From contig OZ242292.1 of assembly GCA_965207705.1 (NCBI GenBank), forward strand, positions 1,550,001-1,614,000: 64,000 nt of DNA, in the 5' to 3' direction. Both the position numbers and the translations under genes were made by a program. The notes below the pieces were generated by a model, which did not search any database, was not told the origin of the DNA, and worked only from the letters and a program-made list of their open reading frames with translations. Below, piece by piece: positions 1 to 7,660 of the stretch. Position 1 is the first letter of the stretch. Every line of letters starts with the position of its first letter. Origin of the DNA: JAAOII01 sp965207705. Its GTDB lineage: Bacteria; Pseudomonadota; Gammaproteobacteria; CBDBNL01; JAAOII01.

Positions 1-747
1 AGAATATAGGTATTTAAGGAAGTTTAATTTATCCTTAGAAAAATATAACACACACCCTAATCTTTTCTCTTTAAATAAAATCGTAGCGAACATTACACAC
101 CCAGAAAAACCTATACCTGAGCTGCAAAAATGTTTTGGTATGGGTGTTGACACTTGAATTTTATCTCCATTTTCGTGAATATAATTTGTAAATTCTTGCC
201 AAAAAAACAATTGTTTTTCTTGAGTATTAGTTAATTCATTAGACGTATAACTAGAACTTTTAATTGTTTTTGCCCATTCATTAGGGCTTGCTACTATTTC
301 AAATTTAGGTGCTGGAGGGCTATTCTCTATCCGGTAAACCTTTAACTTTACTAAGAAAAACCCTATTTCCTGATCTGTGTGTTCGTTTAGCCATTTAACA
401 GCTTGTTGATGTTCAGAGTTAAAACCCTTAACTATCCAAATAATAATTTTGGCATCATAGCCAGAAGCATAAGTGATTATCTGTCCAAGATGTCTATGAT
501 TTGTATTTTCAAGTTGATTTTCAATTATTATTTTCCTGTCCCCTATATTATCTTTTGCAAGTATATCTACATTATACTTTCCAACACTTGCTTCAGATTC
601 TATAAGTTCTATATTTAACCCACCTATTTCTTCTCCTAAAATATCAAGGTTTTCTTGCTTTGCAAGCCATGGTGTAAAATTTATCGCCTCATTTGCCCAC
701 ACCTCTCGCAAGTCAACTTCTTTTAATATTGATAGTTTTTCATTCAT
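1..747 (-). CDS. DUF4268-type protein with PD-(D/E)XK-like core, C-terminus off the window
   Basis: An open frame runs from ATG at 745-747 leftward to the window edge without a stop, so only about 249 N-terminal residues are seen. Reading it gives MNEKLSILKEVDLREVWANE, then ESEASVGKYNVDIL, RKIIIENQLENTNHRHLGQ and IITYASGYDAKIIIWI. The order VDIL ... IIIENQ has the Asp ... Glu-x-Gln arrangement of restriction-endonuclease-like folds, and the block NTNHRHLGQIITYASG is what I remember from DUF4268 proteins, often found near restriction or other accessory genes. The function of the family is not established; nuclease activity is an inference from the fold. It lies in an accessory-looking stretch beside VOC and Fic genes. 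The gene start is supported by the collinear match to the family N-terminus. No Shine-Dalgarno motif is evident. Confidence 0.8.
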   Translation of the reverse strand, partial: MNEKLSILKEVDLREVWANEAINFTPWLAKQENLDILGEEIGGLNIELIESEASVGKYNVDILAKDNIGDRKIIIENQLENTNHRHLGQIITYASGYDAKIIIWIVKGFNSEHQQAVKWLNEHTDQEIGFFLVKLKVYRIENSPPAPKFEIVASPNEWAKTIKSSSYTSNELTNTQEKQLFFWQEFTNYIHENGDKIQVSTPIPKHFCSSGIGFSGCVMFATILFKEKRLGCVLYFSKDKLNFLKYLYS

Positions 748-796
748 TTTAATTAATCTATTGGTTAGGTCTAATTAGCGTTCCCCCTATCTCCCC

Positions 797-1222
797 CTAA
801 CTTCCGTAACGGACTATCCAGTTTATGTCATATTTGTCGGTACATACGCCAAAGTAGGAACTCCAAAAAGAACCTTCTGGTTCCATCTTCATTTCTCCAA
901 AGGGTCTTTTTATATTGCCGCCTTTTGCTAGGGCTTTGAATATTCTACTTGCTTCTTTTTCGCTATCTGGTTGAATAGTTATGGAGAAGTTATTGGCAGC
1001 GGTAACTGGATGACCCATTGCATCGCTACCCATTAAAACACCATCGCCGATTGGCAGTGATATATGTAGAATTTGATTTAGGGCTTCCTTTGGCATTTTG
1101 TCTGAGCCAGGCATATCTTTAAATCTTTGTAGTTCACTAAAGTTTCCACCAAAGATTGATTTGTAGTACTTGAATGCTTCTTCGGTATTGCCGTTGAAGT
1201 TAATATAAGATTGAATTTTCAT
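797..1222 (-). CDS. VOC-superfamily protein, PhnB/YjdN-like
   Basis: The 141-residue product begins MKIQSYINFNGNTEEAFKYY and ends DINWIVRYGS, a layout typical of the PhnB/YjdN branch of the vicinal oxygen chelate fold (older annotations call it 3-demethylubiquinone methyltransferase-like). The paired beta-alpha-beta-beta-beta modules can be traced through FNGNTEEAFKYYKSIFGG and the central PIGDGVLMGSDA. No biochemical role is reliably known for most members; they are soluble, metal-binding or metal-lost enzymes or binding proteins. It is transcribed alone on the minus strand. A TATAAT lies 8 nt before the ATG, so the mRNA is probably leaderless. A decayed copy of the 3' end of a related gene sits at 56732-56785. 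Confidence 0.85.
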   Translation of the reverse strand: MKIQSYINFNGNTEEAFKYYKSIFGGNFSELQRFKDMPGSDKMPKEALNQILHISLPIGDGVLMGSDAMGHPVTAANNFSITIQPDSEKEASRIFKALAKGGNIKRPFGEMKMEPEGSFWSSYFGVCTDKYDINWIVRYGS

Positions 1223-1230
1223 AATAGTAT

Positions 1231-1236
1231 ATTATA
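1231..1236 (-). promoter_or_regulatory. -10 box of the VOC gene at 797-1222
   Basis: Reading the minus strand, TATAAT occupies 1236-1231 and only 8 nt separate it from the ATG at 1222. A start point 6-7 nt downstream of the -10 box would fall at or beside the start codon, implying a leaderless mRNA. No convincing -35 box was identified. Confidence 0.55.
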
Positions 1237-1343
1237 CTAATTATTTCCTTACTTAACGCTTAACATTTTTGTCCGTTTTGCAGACGAGTTCAGGCACTCG
1301 TATATGCCTTTCAGCTATACCCCCTTACCTATACCCCTTATGC

Positions 1344-1349
1344 TATAAT
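1344..1349 (+). promoter_or_regulatory. -10 box of the VOC gene at 1357-1770
   Basis: TATAAT with 7 nt to the ATG at 1357. There is no room for a Shine-Dalgarno sequence, so transcription should start at or next to the start codon. Just upstream is a C-rich near-repeat (CTATACCCCCTTAC then CTATACCCCTTATG). Confidence 0.6.
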
Positions 1350-1356
1350 TTTTATT

Positions 1357-1770
1357 ATGAAATTAACTTTGAAAATGGATATGGTGGGAATCATCACAAG
1401 CAATTTTGCTGAGATGAAAGCATTCTATCATGATGTTGTTGGTCTTGAGATTATCTTTGAGATGGAGGGTAATTATGTGGAGTTTAAAATGCCAGGTACA
1501 CGTTTTGGTATTTCCACTAATAAAGTCATGGCTGAGTTTACCCGCCATCCCAGCTACAATGAGCTAAAGAAGGGACAGACGTTTGAATTAGCTTTTATTC
1601 TTGATACTCCAGCGCAAGTTGACGAGACATATAAAGAAATACTTGCTAAAGGAGCTAAAGAGGTAGCACAACCAGCTGATATGCCATGGGGACATAGAAC
1701 AGCTTTTTTTGCCGACCCAGACGGCAATATTCACGAGCTATTTGCTAGTTTGCCAGAAGAGAATAAGTAA
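1357..1770 (+). CDS. VOC/glyoxalase-like protein
   Basis: The 137-residue product has the glyoxalase/bleomycin-resistance-type fold: an N-terminal DMVGIITSNFAEMKAFYHDV module and a C-terminal half ending in FFADPDGNIHELF, the usual DPDGN-x-hEL metal-site strand of VOC proteins. Glu in HELF is the expected metal ligand. The substrate cannot be read from sequence. It sits divergently from the PhnB-like gene at 797-1222, so two VOC genes flank a short promoter region; they are different subfamilies, not recent duplicates. The start is fixed by the -10 box only 7 nt upstream. An 11-G homopolymer follows at 1788-1798. Confidence 0.85.
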   Translation: MKLTLKMDMVGIITSNFAEMKAFYHDVVGLEIIFEMEGNYVEFKMPGTRFGISTNKVMAEFTRHPSYNELKKGQTFELAFILDTPAQVDETYKEILAKGAKEVAQPADMPWGHRTAFFADPDGNIHELFASLPEENK

Positions 1771-1787
1771 GAAATTTATTTTGTTAT

Positions 1788-1798
1788 GGGGGGGGGGG
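1788..1798. repeat. Homopolymeric G tract (11 nt)
   Basis: Eleven consecutive G residues lie 18 nt after the stop of the VOC gene and before the convergent Fic gene. It is intergenic, so length changes would not shift a reading frame. It is a likely site of sequencing or replication slippage. Confidence 0.9.
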
Positions 1799-1844
1799 TA
1801 TGAAAAATATAACCCCTATAATTTTTTAGAAAGGTCAGCTTTTT

Positions 1845-2423
1845 TTACAATAATAAAGCGCGAATATATGCACTTTTTAGCATATAAACGATTAACCCTA
1901 TAATTTTATCTTTATCTTTAGGTTTGCTTTCTGCGACGGTAAGCGTAATATCGGTCATTGATTGAGATGTTATGCTGGTAATCTCAACACCAGCTTTTTG
2001 TAAGAACCATATAAAAGCAAAAGTCCCACATCTTTTATTGCCATCTATAAATGGGTGATCTTTCACTATAAAATATAGGAGATGTGCCGCTTTTTCGTTA
2101 ATGGTCGGATAAACATCTTCACCACCTGCTGATTGAAATATACTGCCGACAATCCCTTCTATCCCTTCATTATTTTTGCTTTTGCCAAAAAGCTCTGTCC
2201 CTTGTTTTTTGGCTATGAGATTTTGCTTGAATTCTTCTAAACTCTGGGTTAATTCTTCAGCAGTGAATACAATTTTTTCATTAGGTGTTTTATTGCCTTG
2301 AACAATAATCTTGTAAATATCTTTTGCTGCTTTATCATAAGCCTCAAGTGCGATCCATGTGTCATAAAATGCATCTGTAATTTGGCTAATATTTAGTTTT
2401 TTGTCAGTTGATTTTTTAACCAT
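1845..2423 (-). CDS. Fic/DOC family protein
   Basis: The 192-residue product carries a complete Fic motif HPFIDGNKRCG at about residues 123-133. The His is the catalytic base and the D-G-N-K-R part forms the anion hole and metal site that bind ATP or another nucleotide substrate. Fic enzymes usually transfer AMP or another phosphate-containing group to target proteins; some are toxins with antitoxin partners. The preceding GIEGIVGSIFQSAGGEDVYP block resembles the Fic half of longer RhuM-type virulence proteins, but the large N-terminal RhuM region is absent here. No obvious antitoxin ORF adjoins it. An S-K-N-N-E-G hexamer at about residue 82 formally fits the Fic inhibitory pattern [ST]xxxE[GN], but may be chance. 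The target is unknown. Confidence 0.85.
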   Translation of the reverse strand: MVKKSTDKKLNISQITDAFYDTWIALEAYDKAAKDIYKIIVQGNKTPNEKIVFTAEELTQSLEEFKQNLIAKKQGTELFGKSKNNEGIEGIVGSIFQSAGGEDVYPTINEKAAHLLYFIVKDHPFIDGNKRCGTFAFIWFLQKAGVEITSITSQSMTDITLTVAESKPKDKDKIIGLIVYMLKSAYIRALLL

Positions 2424-2463
2424 AATAGTCAGTGAGTTTATGCTGGTTGTAGTACATGGTTTT

Positions 2464-2469
2464 ATTATA
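2464..2469 (-). promoter_or_regulatory. -10 box upstream of the fic gene
   Basis: TATAAT on the minus strand, 40 nt before the fic start codon, leaving a leader of roughly 34 nt. No clear Shine-Dalgarno sequence is seen in that leader. Confidence 0.4.
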
Positions 2470-2490
2470 CTTTATGTGTTAAAAATAGTT

Positions 2491-2585
2491 GCGAGCATGG
2501 TTATGGTTTGTCTCGAGTGTTAGGCATCTTGCGGACGGAGCGCAGCTCCGCCCCTACAGACCTGCGTCGCAAGAATTCATACACC
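2491..2585 (-). repeat. REP-like intergenic repeat, copy 1
   Basis: Minus-strand copy of the roughly 100-bp element found several times in the window. In element orientation it reads TTCTTGCGACGCAGGTCTGT, a GGGCGGAGC-TGC-GCTCCGTCC hairpin (one G-T mismatch), CGCAAGATGCCTAA, then a right end with CATGCTCGC. It lies between fic and the SPL-type gene, whose stop is at 2600. Confidence 0.85.
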
Positions 2586-2599
2586 ATACGGACGCCAAG

Positions 2600-3814
2600 T
2601 TATATTGCGTTGGGGATGATTTTGGCGTCGTCGTAGTTTTGGGATAGGCGACTGCGGCAGAATTCTATCATTTCATCATGGGCTGCCTTTTGCATCTGTA
2701 GGGCGGAGTCGGTAGTTATCATTTTATTTACTAAAAAGGGTGCGGTTGGGTAGTGGCGCGACATTGTTGCTGCCATGCTGCGCGGAAATCTTAGAGTGCC
2801 AAGGGTTATGGAATGCATTGCTTTGTTGGGGACTGCGGCGGCAAGTTGCTCTATTAGTTCGCTGTAGGAATCTTGCCATTTGTCATGCCATATCAATGGG
2901 TCTAAACGCGCTCCAATCTTCCAGTCGCGTTGCGCCAGTTTTTTCATTGCGAGTAATCTTTTGCTTGGAGTTGGTGTGCCTTTTTCATATTGGCGTGCCA
3001 CTGCATCTGGCGCCATGCTAAAAGCCACGATGCAATTGGGAATAGCTGTTTGCTGTAATAGAGTTTTGACTTGCAAGCTTTTGGTGCGTAGTTCTAACCA
3101 AGCATTTGGGTGTTTGGCAAAGAAGGGTAGCGCCTCAGCGACAAACTTACTGGTTGGCTCGTAGGCAAGAGAATCACAATCATAGCCAGAGAAGAAAAAG
3201 CACTCTTCACTTTTTGCCTTTTCTTGTTCGGCTCCTTTTCCATTCGTCCCGCTTTCATTTGCCTCCTTTCCATTTCCTCCATTTTCTTGCCGTGTCTTAT
3301 TCTTAATAACCCTTTTTTCTCCTCCCTTGGACTGTTGCACTTGTTGCACCTGTTTTTCTATTGCCGTGAAGAAGTCCTCGTAGTTGATAAAAATTACATA
3401 GTGCGCCGATGAATACATTGCTTGTAAAAAGCAATAGCTGCAATCATACATGCAGTTCAGCATGTGTGAGAAGTAAAAATTATGCTTGCCACCTATACCA
3501 TAAGGGCTGTGTTGCACCCAATCTTTTTCTTTGCGGGCAATTATCAGGGCGGGATGATTTTTTTGCAGGCGGAAATTATTACGTTTTGGATTGAATATTT
3601 CTCGGTAGTTATCGCACTCAATAACGCAAGGGTTGTTAAATCTTTTGATGATGGCTGCGGCGCGTGGATGATGGCGCACTGATTTTTCGAGGTATATGGT
3701 TTGGCGGGCGGGCATGGACGGGGGTATGGACGCGGGCATAGGCATATCCTCATGCTCATGTTTATTCTCACGCGACTTAATTTCCAGCTCCTCACTCACT
3801 TGCTTTGCACCCAT
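2600..3814 (-). CDS. SPL-family radical SAM protein
   Basis: The 404-residue product has the radical-SAM cluster motif C-MYD-C-SY-C (CX3CX2C) at about residues 119-126 inside HMLNCMYDCSYCFLQ. The preceding SVRHHPRAAAIIKRF and PKRNNFRLQK segments are familiar from proteins annotated as spore photoproduct lyase-like. True SPL repairs spore photoproduct in sporulating Firmicutes; in Gram-negatives the role of these homologues is unproven, so a DNA-lesion role is only inference. Residues about 153-203 form a charged low-complexity insertion (Q, K, E, G, N rich) not expected in the fold. It is the last gene of a three-gene minus-strand operon with the nucleosidase and glycosyltransferase. 15-bp tandem repeats separate it from the nucleosidase stop. 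Confidence 0.8.
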   Translation of the reverse strand: MGAKQVSEELEIKSRENKHEHEDMPMPASIPPSMPARQTIYLEKSVRHHPRAAAIIKRFNNPCVIECDNYREIFNPKRNNFRLQKNHPALIIARKEKDWVQHSPYGIGGKHNFYFSHMLNCMYDCSYCFLQAMYSSAHYVIFINYEDFFTAIEKQVQQVQQSKGGEKRVIKNKTRQENGGNGKEANESGTNGKGAEQEKAKSEECFFFSGYDCDSLAYEPTSKFVAEALPFFAKHPNAWLELRTKSLQVKTLLQQTAIPNCIVAFSMAPDAVARQYEKGTPTPSKRLLAMKKLAQRDWKIGARLDPLIWHDKWQDSYSELIEQLAAAVPNKAMHSITLGTLRFPRSMAATMSRHYPTAPFLVNKMITTDSALQMQKAAHDEMIEFCRSRLSQNYDDAKIIPNAI

Positions 3815-3829
3815 TTATTTTGACCCATC

Positions 3830-3898
3830 TGCTTTTCATCCATCTGCTTTTCATCCATCTGCTTTTCATCCATTTACTTTTCATCCATTTACTTTTTG
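3830..3898. repeat. 15-bp tandem repeat at the nucleosidase/SPL junction
   Basis: About four and a half copies of a 15-bp unit resembling CATCTGCTTTTCATC. It spans the short intergenic gap and the last codons and stop codon (3881-3883) of the nucleosidase. The start codon of the SPL-type gene lies a few bases away, so the array sets the spacing between the two genes. Confidence 0.85.
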
Positions 3899-4945
3899 TA
3901 TAAAATTTTGTAATATTTGCAACATCTGCTTGGCATCTTTTGCTTGCGTACATATTTCATAAGGTGTCTTATATTTTGGCTGATTTGGCTGCTTTGCTGG
4001 GGCAGAAGCACGCGCACTAACCGCGGTGTAATACACAACATACCATTTTCTTAGCAGCCCCTGCAATTGAATTCTTTGGGTTGTAGTCCAACGACAGGCA
4101 GCAGTAAAATCAAGTTGCCATTTTTCAATCTGTTGCGCCATTTCGTGTCCCTCATCAAACTCTTTGTTTGCTATGGCGCGCAGCTTGTCACTGATGATGT
4201 GCAGTTCAGGTATGCGTTCCATTAGCAGAGGGATTATTCTTTTTTGCATTAACGCTGGCTTTGTGGGTAGATTATCAGCGTTATCTGATACCACCTTATA
4301 CAAGTGCACCAGTTCGTTCGGACTAAACAAACAGGCGGTTGGGAAGAAGCCGGCGCTTTCCATATCTATGATGTTTGTGTCAATTTTAATCCCTGCAGGG
4401 TCGCTAAGCTTGTCATCGCCATCTATGCTCCCGCCCCCATCTCCATTACCCCCATTCATGTTATTCCCTCCATCTATGCCATCTGCCATATCTACACCAC
4501 CCCCCTGACGCGGATATTCGCGTTGAGATGTAGCATGGCATTCAATAGTTGCAGATGCAGAGTAGGGTAGCCGTAGCGGATAATAATTATTTCCGTTACT
4601 TATGTCAATTATTTTATGGACTAATAGCCCTTGCCCCAGCGGATAATTATGATGACCGCAGGTGCCAAAATTAATCCATATTGTGGGTGGTGTCGCTTGA
4701 GCCCGCAAGGGAATTATTTTACTTGCCAAGTAAGAGGTAGCTGCAGCGCTGCGAACCTTCCCCATGCCGCTTACCACTAAGAAGTAATTTTGTTGTTCGC
4801 AGTAGTAAAGAGGAAAGGGGGCGGACTCCAATTGAGTAAATTTCCAGCGGTCAAGTAGCGGACGGGCTTCAGCTGCTAGGGCTATAACATAGCAAATTGG
4901 GATTAGTGAGCTAGATGGGCTAGGTGAGCTAGGTAGGTTAGGCAT
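3881..4945 (-). CDS. Nucleosidase/phosphorylase-superfamily protein (MTA/SAH nucleosidase-like), long form
   Basis: The 354-residue product starts MPNLPSSPSPSSSLIP and has phosphorylase-superfamily blocks: YVIALAAEARPLLDRW near the N-terminus, GMGKVRSAAATSYL, WINFGTCGHH, then IDMESAGFF (nucleoside-binding Met-Glu-Ser) and VVSDNADN (catalytic Asp region). These fit MTA/SAH nucleosidases, which cleave 5'-methylthioadenosine, S-adenosylhomocysteine and 5'-deoxyadenosine. Two things are unusual: a Gly/Asn/Asp-rich insertion at about residues 147-180 and a C-terminal extension of over 100 residues. Its ATG overlaps the end of the glycosyltransferase gene by 8 bp, so the two are translationally coupled. 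Pairing with a radical SAM enzyme suggests removal of SAM by-products, which is inference. Confidence 0.7.
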   Translation of the reverse strand: MPNLPSSPSPSSSLIPICYVIALAAEARPLLDRWKFTQLESAPFPLYYCEQQNYFLVVSGMGKVRSAAATSYLASKIIPLRAQATPPTIWINFGTCGHHNYPLGQGLLVHKIIDISNGNNYYPLRLPYSASATIECHATSQREYPRQGGGVDMADGIDGGNNMNGGNGDGGGSIDGDDKLSDPAGIKIDTNIIDMESAGFFPTACLFSPNELVHLYKVVSDNADNLPTKPALMQKRIIPLLMERIPELHIISDKLRAIANKEFDEGHEMAQQIEKWQLDFTAACRWTTTQRIQLQGLLRKWYVVYYTAVSARASAPAKQPNQPKYKTPYEICTQAKDAKQMLQILQNFIQKVNG

Positions 4946-5852
4946 CTTGCTTATGTAATTGTTGAATTTGCTCTTGATAATAATTTAGATGTTGTTGTTT
5001 GCCGCGTTTACGCGCTCCAATGGATAATATTTCCAGCCGTTTTTGCAACGCATTTTTTGTTGCCAGCCGATAATCAGCAGTAAGTTCGGATTGTAGCAGC
5101 ATCTTTTTCAAGGCATAACAGCGAAACCTGTCCATGCCCCAATATTTGCGCGACAGCTGGTCGGCATGCCCGCCCCTTTTCAGCGTCAATTTTTTAGGGA
5201 CAAACAGCACATTTTCATAAGCGCAAATTCTCAGCCACATATCATAATCTTCACACACTGGCATCTTTTCATCAAATAATCCATATTTGTCAAACACCTC
5301 GCGTTGCATAAGGACAGTAGAGGGCGATATGCAACACAGTTCCAGGCATTTTTCATAAATTCTGCCACCACTCTTGCGATGTTTTAGATGTGGATTAACA
5401 TGCTCGCCATGGCGTCGCCATTTTTCGTCTGTATGACATATCAAAGGATTCATTAAGGGATTCATTAAAGAATTCATTCTTTGTTGCGTCTCATGCTTGA
5501 TAAGTTCGGCTTGCTTCTCCATCTTGCGTGGCAGCCATTCATCATCGTCGTCCAGAAAAGCCAACCAAGGTTCACAAGAGTGCTTAATTCCTGTATTGCG
5601 TGAGGCGCTAATACCACGTCCTTCAGATGGCATAGTGGTTATGTTGATGGGCTTGCCACTGTCGGGATGCTTGGGAATTGGTGCGCCCACTCCCTTCCCC
5701 TCACCATAAGGGTAATCATAAACTACGAGAATCTCTGTTGGTGGCAGGGTTTGTTGCATCACAGAAGTTAAAGCCATTTTCAAAAAATTTGCGCGTCCTT
5801 GATTGCTCTCTTCTTTAGATGATACGGTGGTTATTATCGCACTATATAGCAT
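4938..5852 (-). CDS. Family 2 glycosyltransferase (GT-A fold)
   Basis: The 304-residue product opens with a nucleotide-binding strand (MLYSAIITTVSSKEE), has ASRNTGIKHS and WLAFLDDDDEW (the metal-binding D-x-D region, about residues 88-105), and CEDYDMWLRI, the ED catalytic-base region of GT2 enzymes. The segment GGHADQLSRKYWGMDRFRCY is a recognisable C-terminal block. No membrane segment is visible, so it is cytoplasmic or peripheral. Donor and acceptor are unknown. It is the first gene of the minus-strand operon GT2-nucleosidase-SPL, with TATAAT 8 nt before the ATG. A 12-bp repeat gives MNSL-MNPL-MNPL at about residues 124-136, in a loop after the D-x-D region. Confidence 0.85.
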   Translation of the reverse strand: MLYSAIITTVSSKEESNQGRANFLKMALTSVMQQTLPPTEILVVYDYPYGEGKGVGAPIPKHPDSGKPINITTMPSEGRGISASRNTGIKHSCEPWLAFLDDDDEWLPRKMEKQAELIKHETQQRMNSLMNPLMNPLICHTDEKWRRHGEHVNPHLKHRKSGGRIYEKCLELCCISPSTVLMQREVFDKYGLFDEKMPVCEDYDMWLRICAYENVLFVPKKLTLKRGGHADQLSRKYWGMDRFRCYALKKMLLQSELTADYRLATKNALQKRLEILSIGARKRGKQQHLNYYQEQIQQLHKQDA

Positions 5853-5860
5853 TGCATTGA

Positions 5861-5866
5861 ATTATA
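5861..5866 (-). promoter_or_regulatory. -10 box of the GT2-nucleosidase-SPL operon
   Basis: TATAAT on the minus strand with 8 nt to the ATG at 5852. The 5' end would lie at the start codon. The box is part of a short direct repeat (TATATAGCATTG occurs twice between about 5844 and 5874). Confidence 0.55.
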
Positions 5867-5927
5867 TAGCATTGAATTATTTTAGTAAGTTTTTTAGGAA
5901 TAATGGCAAATACGCTTTATTTTATCC

Positions 5928-5961
5928 TATAATTTCAATAATGAGTTTGTCAAAAAATTAG
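5928..5961 (+). promoter_or_regulatory. -10 box followed by a six-codon mini-ORF
   Basis: TATAAT at 5928-5933 is followed after 7 nt by ATG at 5941 and a six-codon frame (M-S-L-S-K-N) ending in TAG at 5959-5961. The spacing copies that of leaderless genes here. It may be the promoter of pepA, 200 nt downstream, with a short upstream ORF in the leader, or a relic. The rest of 5853-6142 holds G-rich near-repeats and a spaced inverted repeat GAAGACG (6041-6047) / CGTCTTC (6086-6092). Confidence 0.35.
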
Positions 5962-6142
5962 GCGAGGTTTTATTTAACCCTCTACCTGACGGGGTAAACC
6001 ATGACGGGGTATATGGGGATATAGTGGGGGATATATACGCGAAGACGTATAGAAAGTGTATGGAGAGTATACGGGAAATATATCTCGTCTTCCACAATAG
6101 TTAAGTTAAAACAACAGAGTATCTCTTTAGCAGAAAAATTAT

Positions 6143-7660
6143 ATGGCAAGGCAATCAATTAAACTATCAGCGAGTTCCAAATTGCAGGGTGACCAGGCGG
6201 CTATTATCATCCTTAAGCAAGAAGGCGAACAACATAACGAATTAAGCAAGAAGCAAAACAAAACCGCTAAGCAAAGCAAAAGTGCCGCCACCAGTGCTTG
6301 CCCGACTTGGTTGTATAACCAACTGAGCACAGCGGCGTGCAAGTCGCTTGATGAACTTGCAAGCAGCAACAATAGCAGATTTGGTGAAGTGTGGCATCTT
6401 TCAGACAACTTAACAGTTATATCTTGCGGCGAGAAGCCGCTAACCGAGCTAGCCCTTAGCAAATTGGCTATTCCTCTCAGAACTGCCCTGCGTCAAACTC
6501 ATGCGAATAAGGCGCAAATATTCACAGATTATTCTTCGTCCGTGTTGGACGCTATTTGTTTGGCAGCCGCAGCTTCCAGCTACACTTATGATGACTTTAA
6601 ATCCAAGAAGAGCACATCACCTGTCCCAAGCAATCTAACTATTTTACATCCACAACCCGAGCTAATCAAACCAAGATTACAGCAGTTACAGGGGATTGCT
6701 CAGGGTATAGTGCTGGCAAAAGACCTAGCCAATTCTCCTCCGAACCACTGCACTCCGCCGCATCTGGCAGACCAAGGCAGGCAGTTGGCGCATCAGTATA
6801 AAAAAATCTCATGCAAGGTGCTTGGTGAAAAGCAACTGCAGCAGCTTAACATGAATGCCTATCTGGCGGTTACTCAAGGGAGCTCCTACCCTCCTCAGCT
6901 GGTAATTATGGAATACAAGGGGACTAAAGCATCAACCCCGCCTGTGGTTTTGGTTGGCAAGGGGATGACTTTTGATACTGGTGGCATCAGCATCAAGCCC
7001 TCGGGCAAGATGGATGAAATGAAGTATGACATGTGCGGCGCCGCTTCGGTGTTTGGCACAATGAAAGCGCTGGCAGAATTGGGGTTGCCAATTAATGTTG
7101 TAGGCATGGCAGTGGGTGCTGAGAATTCGGTGGACGCCAAGTCCTATCGTCCTGGCGACATACTCTCAACCATGTCTGGCAAGTCGGTGGAAGTCCTCAA
7201 TACAGATGCGGAAGGGCGTTTGGTGTTGTGCGACACCCTAACCTATGTAGCTAAAAAATATAGCCCACGTTGTGTTATAGACATAGCCACATTAACAGGG
7301 GCTTGTGTCATAGCCCTCGGACATCTCAGAAGCGGGATGTTTGCCAACGATGATGCGTTAGCGCGCCAAATAGAAAATGCCGCCAATCTAACCCGTGATT
7401 TGGTTTGGCGTTTGCCTATGGATAAGGCATATATGGAGGATATGAAAAGTAACTTTGCCGACATCGCCAATGTGGGCAATCGTTCTGCAGGCACTATCAC
7501 CGCCGCAGGTTTTTTGGCAGAGTTTGCTCAAGCATACCCCTGGGTTCATCTTGATATAGCCGGCACTGCTTGGCTTGAGGGAGCAAGAAAAGGAGCTACT
7601 GGACGACCTGTTCCTTTGTTAACTCAATTTCTGATTTCGGCTTGCAATGAAAAAATCTGA
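6143..7660 (+). CDS. pepA: Leucyl aminopeptidase (M17 family)
   Basis: The 505-residue product is a cytosolic two-metal aminopeptidase. The C-terminal catalytic domain has VGKGMTFDTGGISIKP (about 270-285, with metal-binding Lys and Asp) and the M17 signature NTDAEGRL (353-360, with metal-ligand Asp and Glu and catalytic Arg). The N-terminal domain is less conserved and carries a Lys/Gln/Ser-rich linker at about residues 28-50. The enzyme removes N-terminal residues, preferentially Leu, from peptides; some PepA proteins also bind DNA in recombination and regulation, which cannot be judged here. The tkt start codon lies inside the last codons of pepA (14-bp overlap), so the two form an operon. 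Confidence 0.95.
   Translation: MARQSIKLSASSKLQGDQAAIIILKQEGEQHNELSKKQNKTAKQSKSAATSACPTWLYNQLSTAACKSLDELASSNNSRFGEVWHLSDNLTVISCGEKPLTELALSKLAIPLRTALRQTHANKAQIFTDYSSSVLDAICLAAAASSYTYDDFKSKKSTSPVPSNLTILHPQPELIKPRLQQLQGIAQGIVLAKDLANSPPNHCTPPHLADQGRQLAHQYKKISCKVLGEKQLQQLNMNAYLAVTQGSSYPPQLVIMEYKGTKASTPPVVLVGKGMTFDTGGISIKPSGKMDEMKYDMCGAASVFGTMKALAELGLPINVVGMAVGAENSVDAKSYRPGDILSTMSGKSVEVLNTDAEGRLVLCDTLTYVAKKYSPRCVIDIATLTGACVIALGHLRSGMFANDDALARQIENAANLTRDLVWRLPMDKAYMEDMKSNFADIANVGNRSAGTITAAGFLAEFAQAYPWVHLDIAGTAWLEGARKGATGRPVPLLTQFLISACNEKI

Noticed and set aside
403..618. Plus-strand frame of 71 codons at 403-618
   Set aside because: It is antisense to the well-supported DUF4268-type gene and has no recognisable features.
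6041..6092. Inverted repeat GAAGACG/CGTCTTC upstream of pepA as an operator
   Set aside because: Only 7 bp arms with a 38-nt gap and no further symmetry; could be chance.
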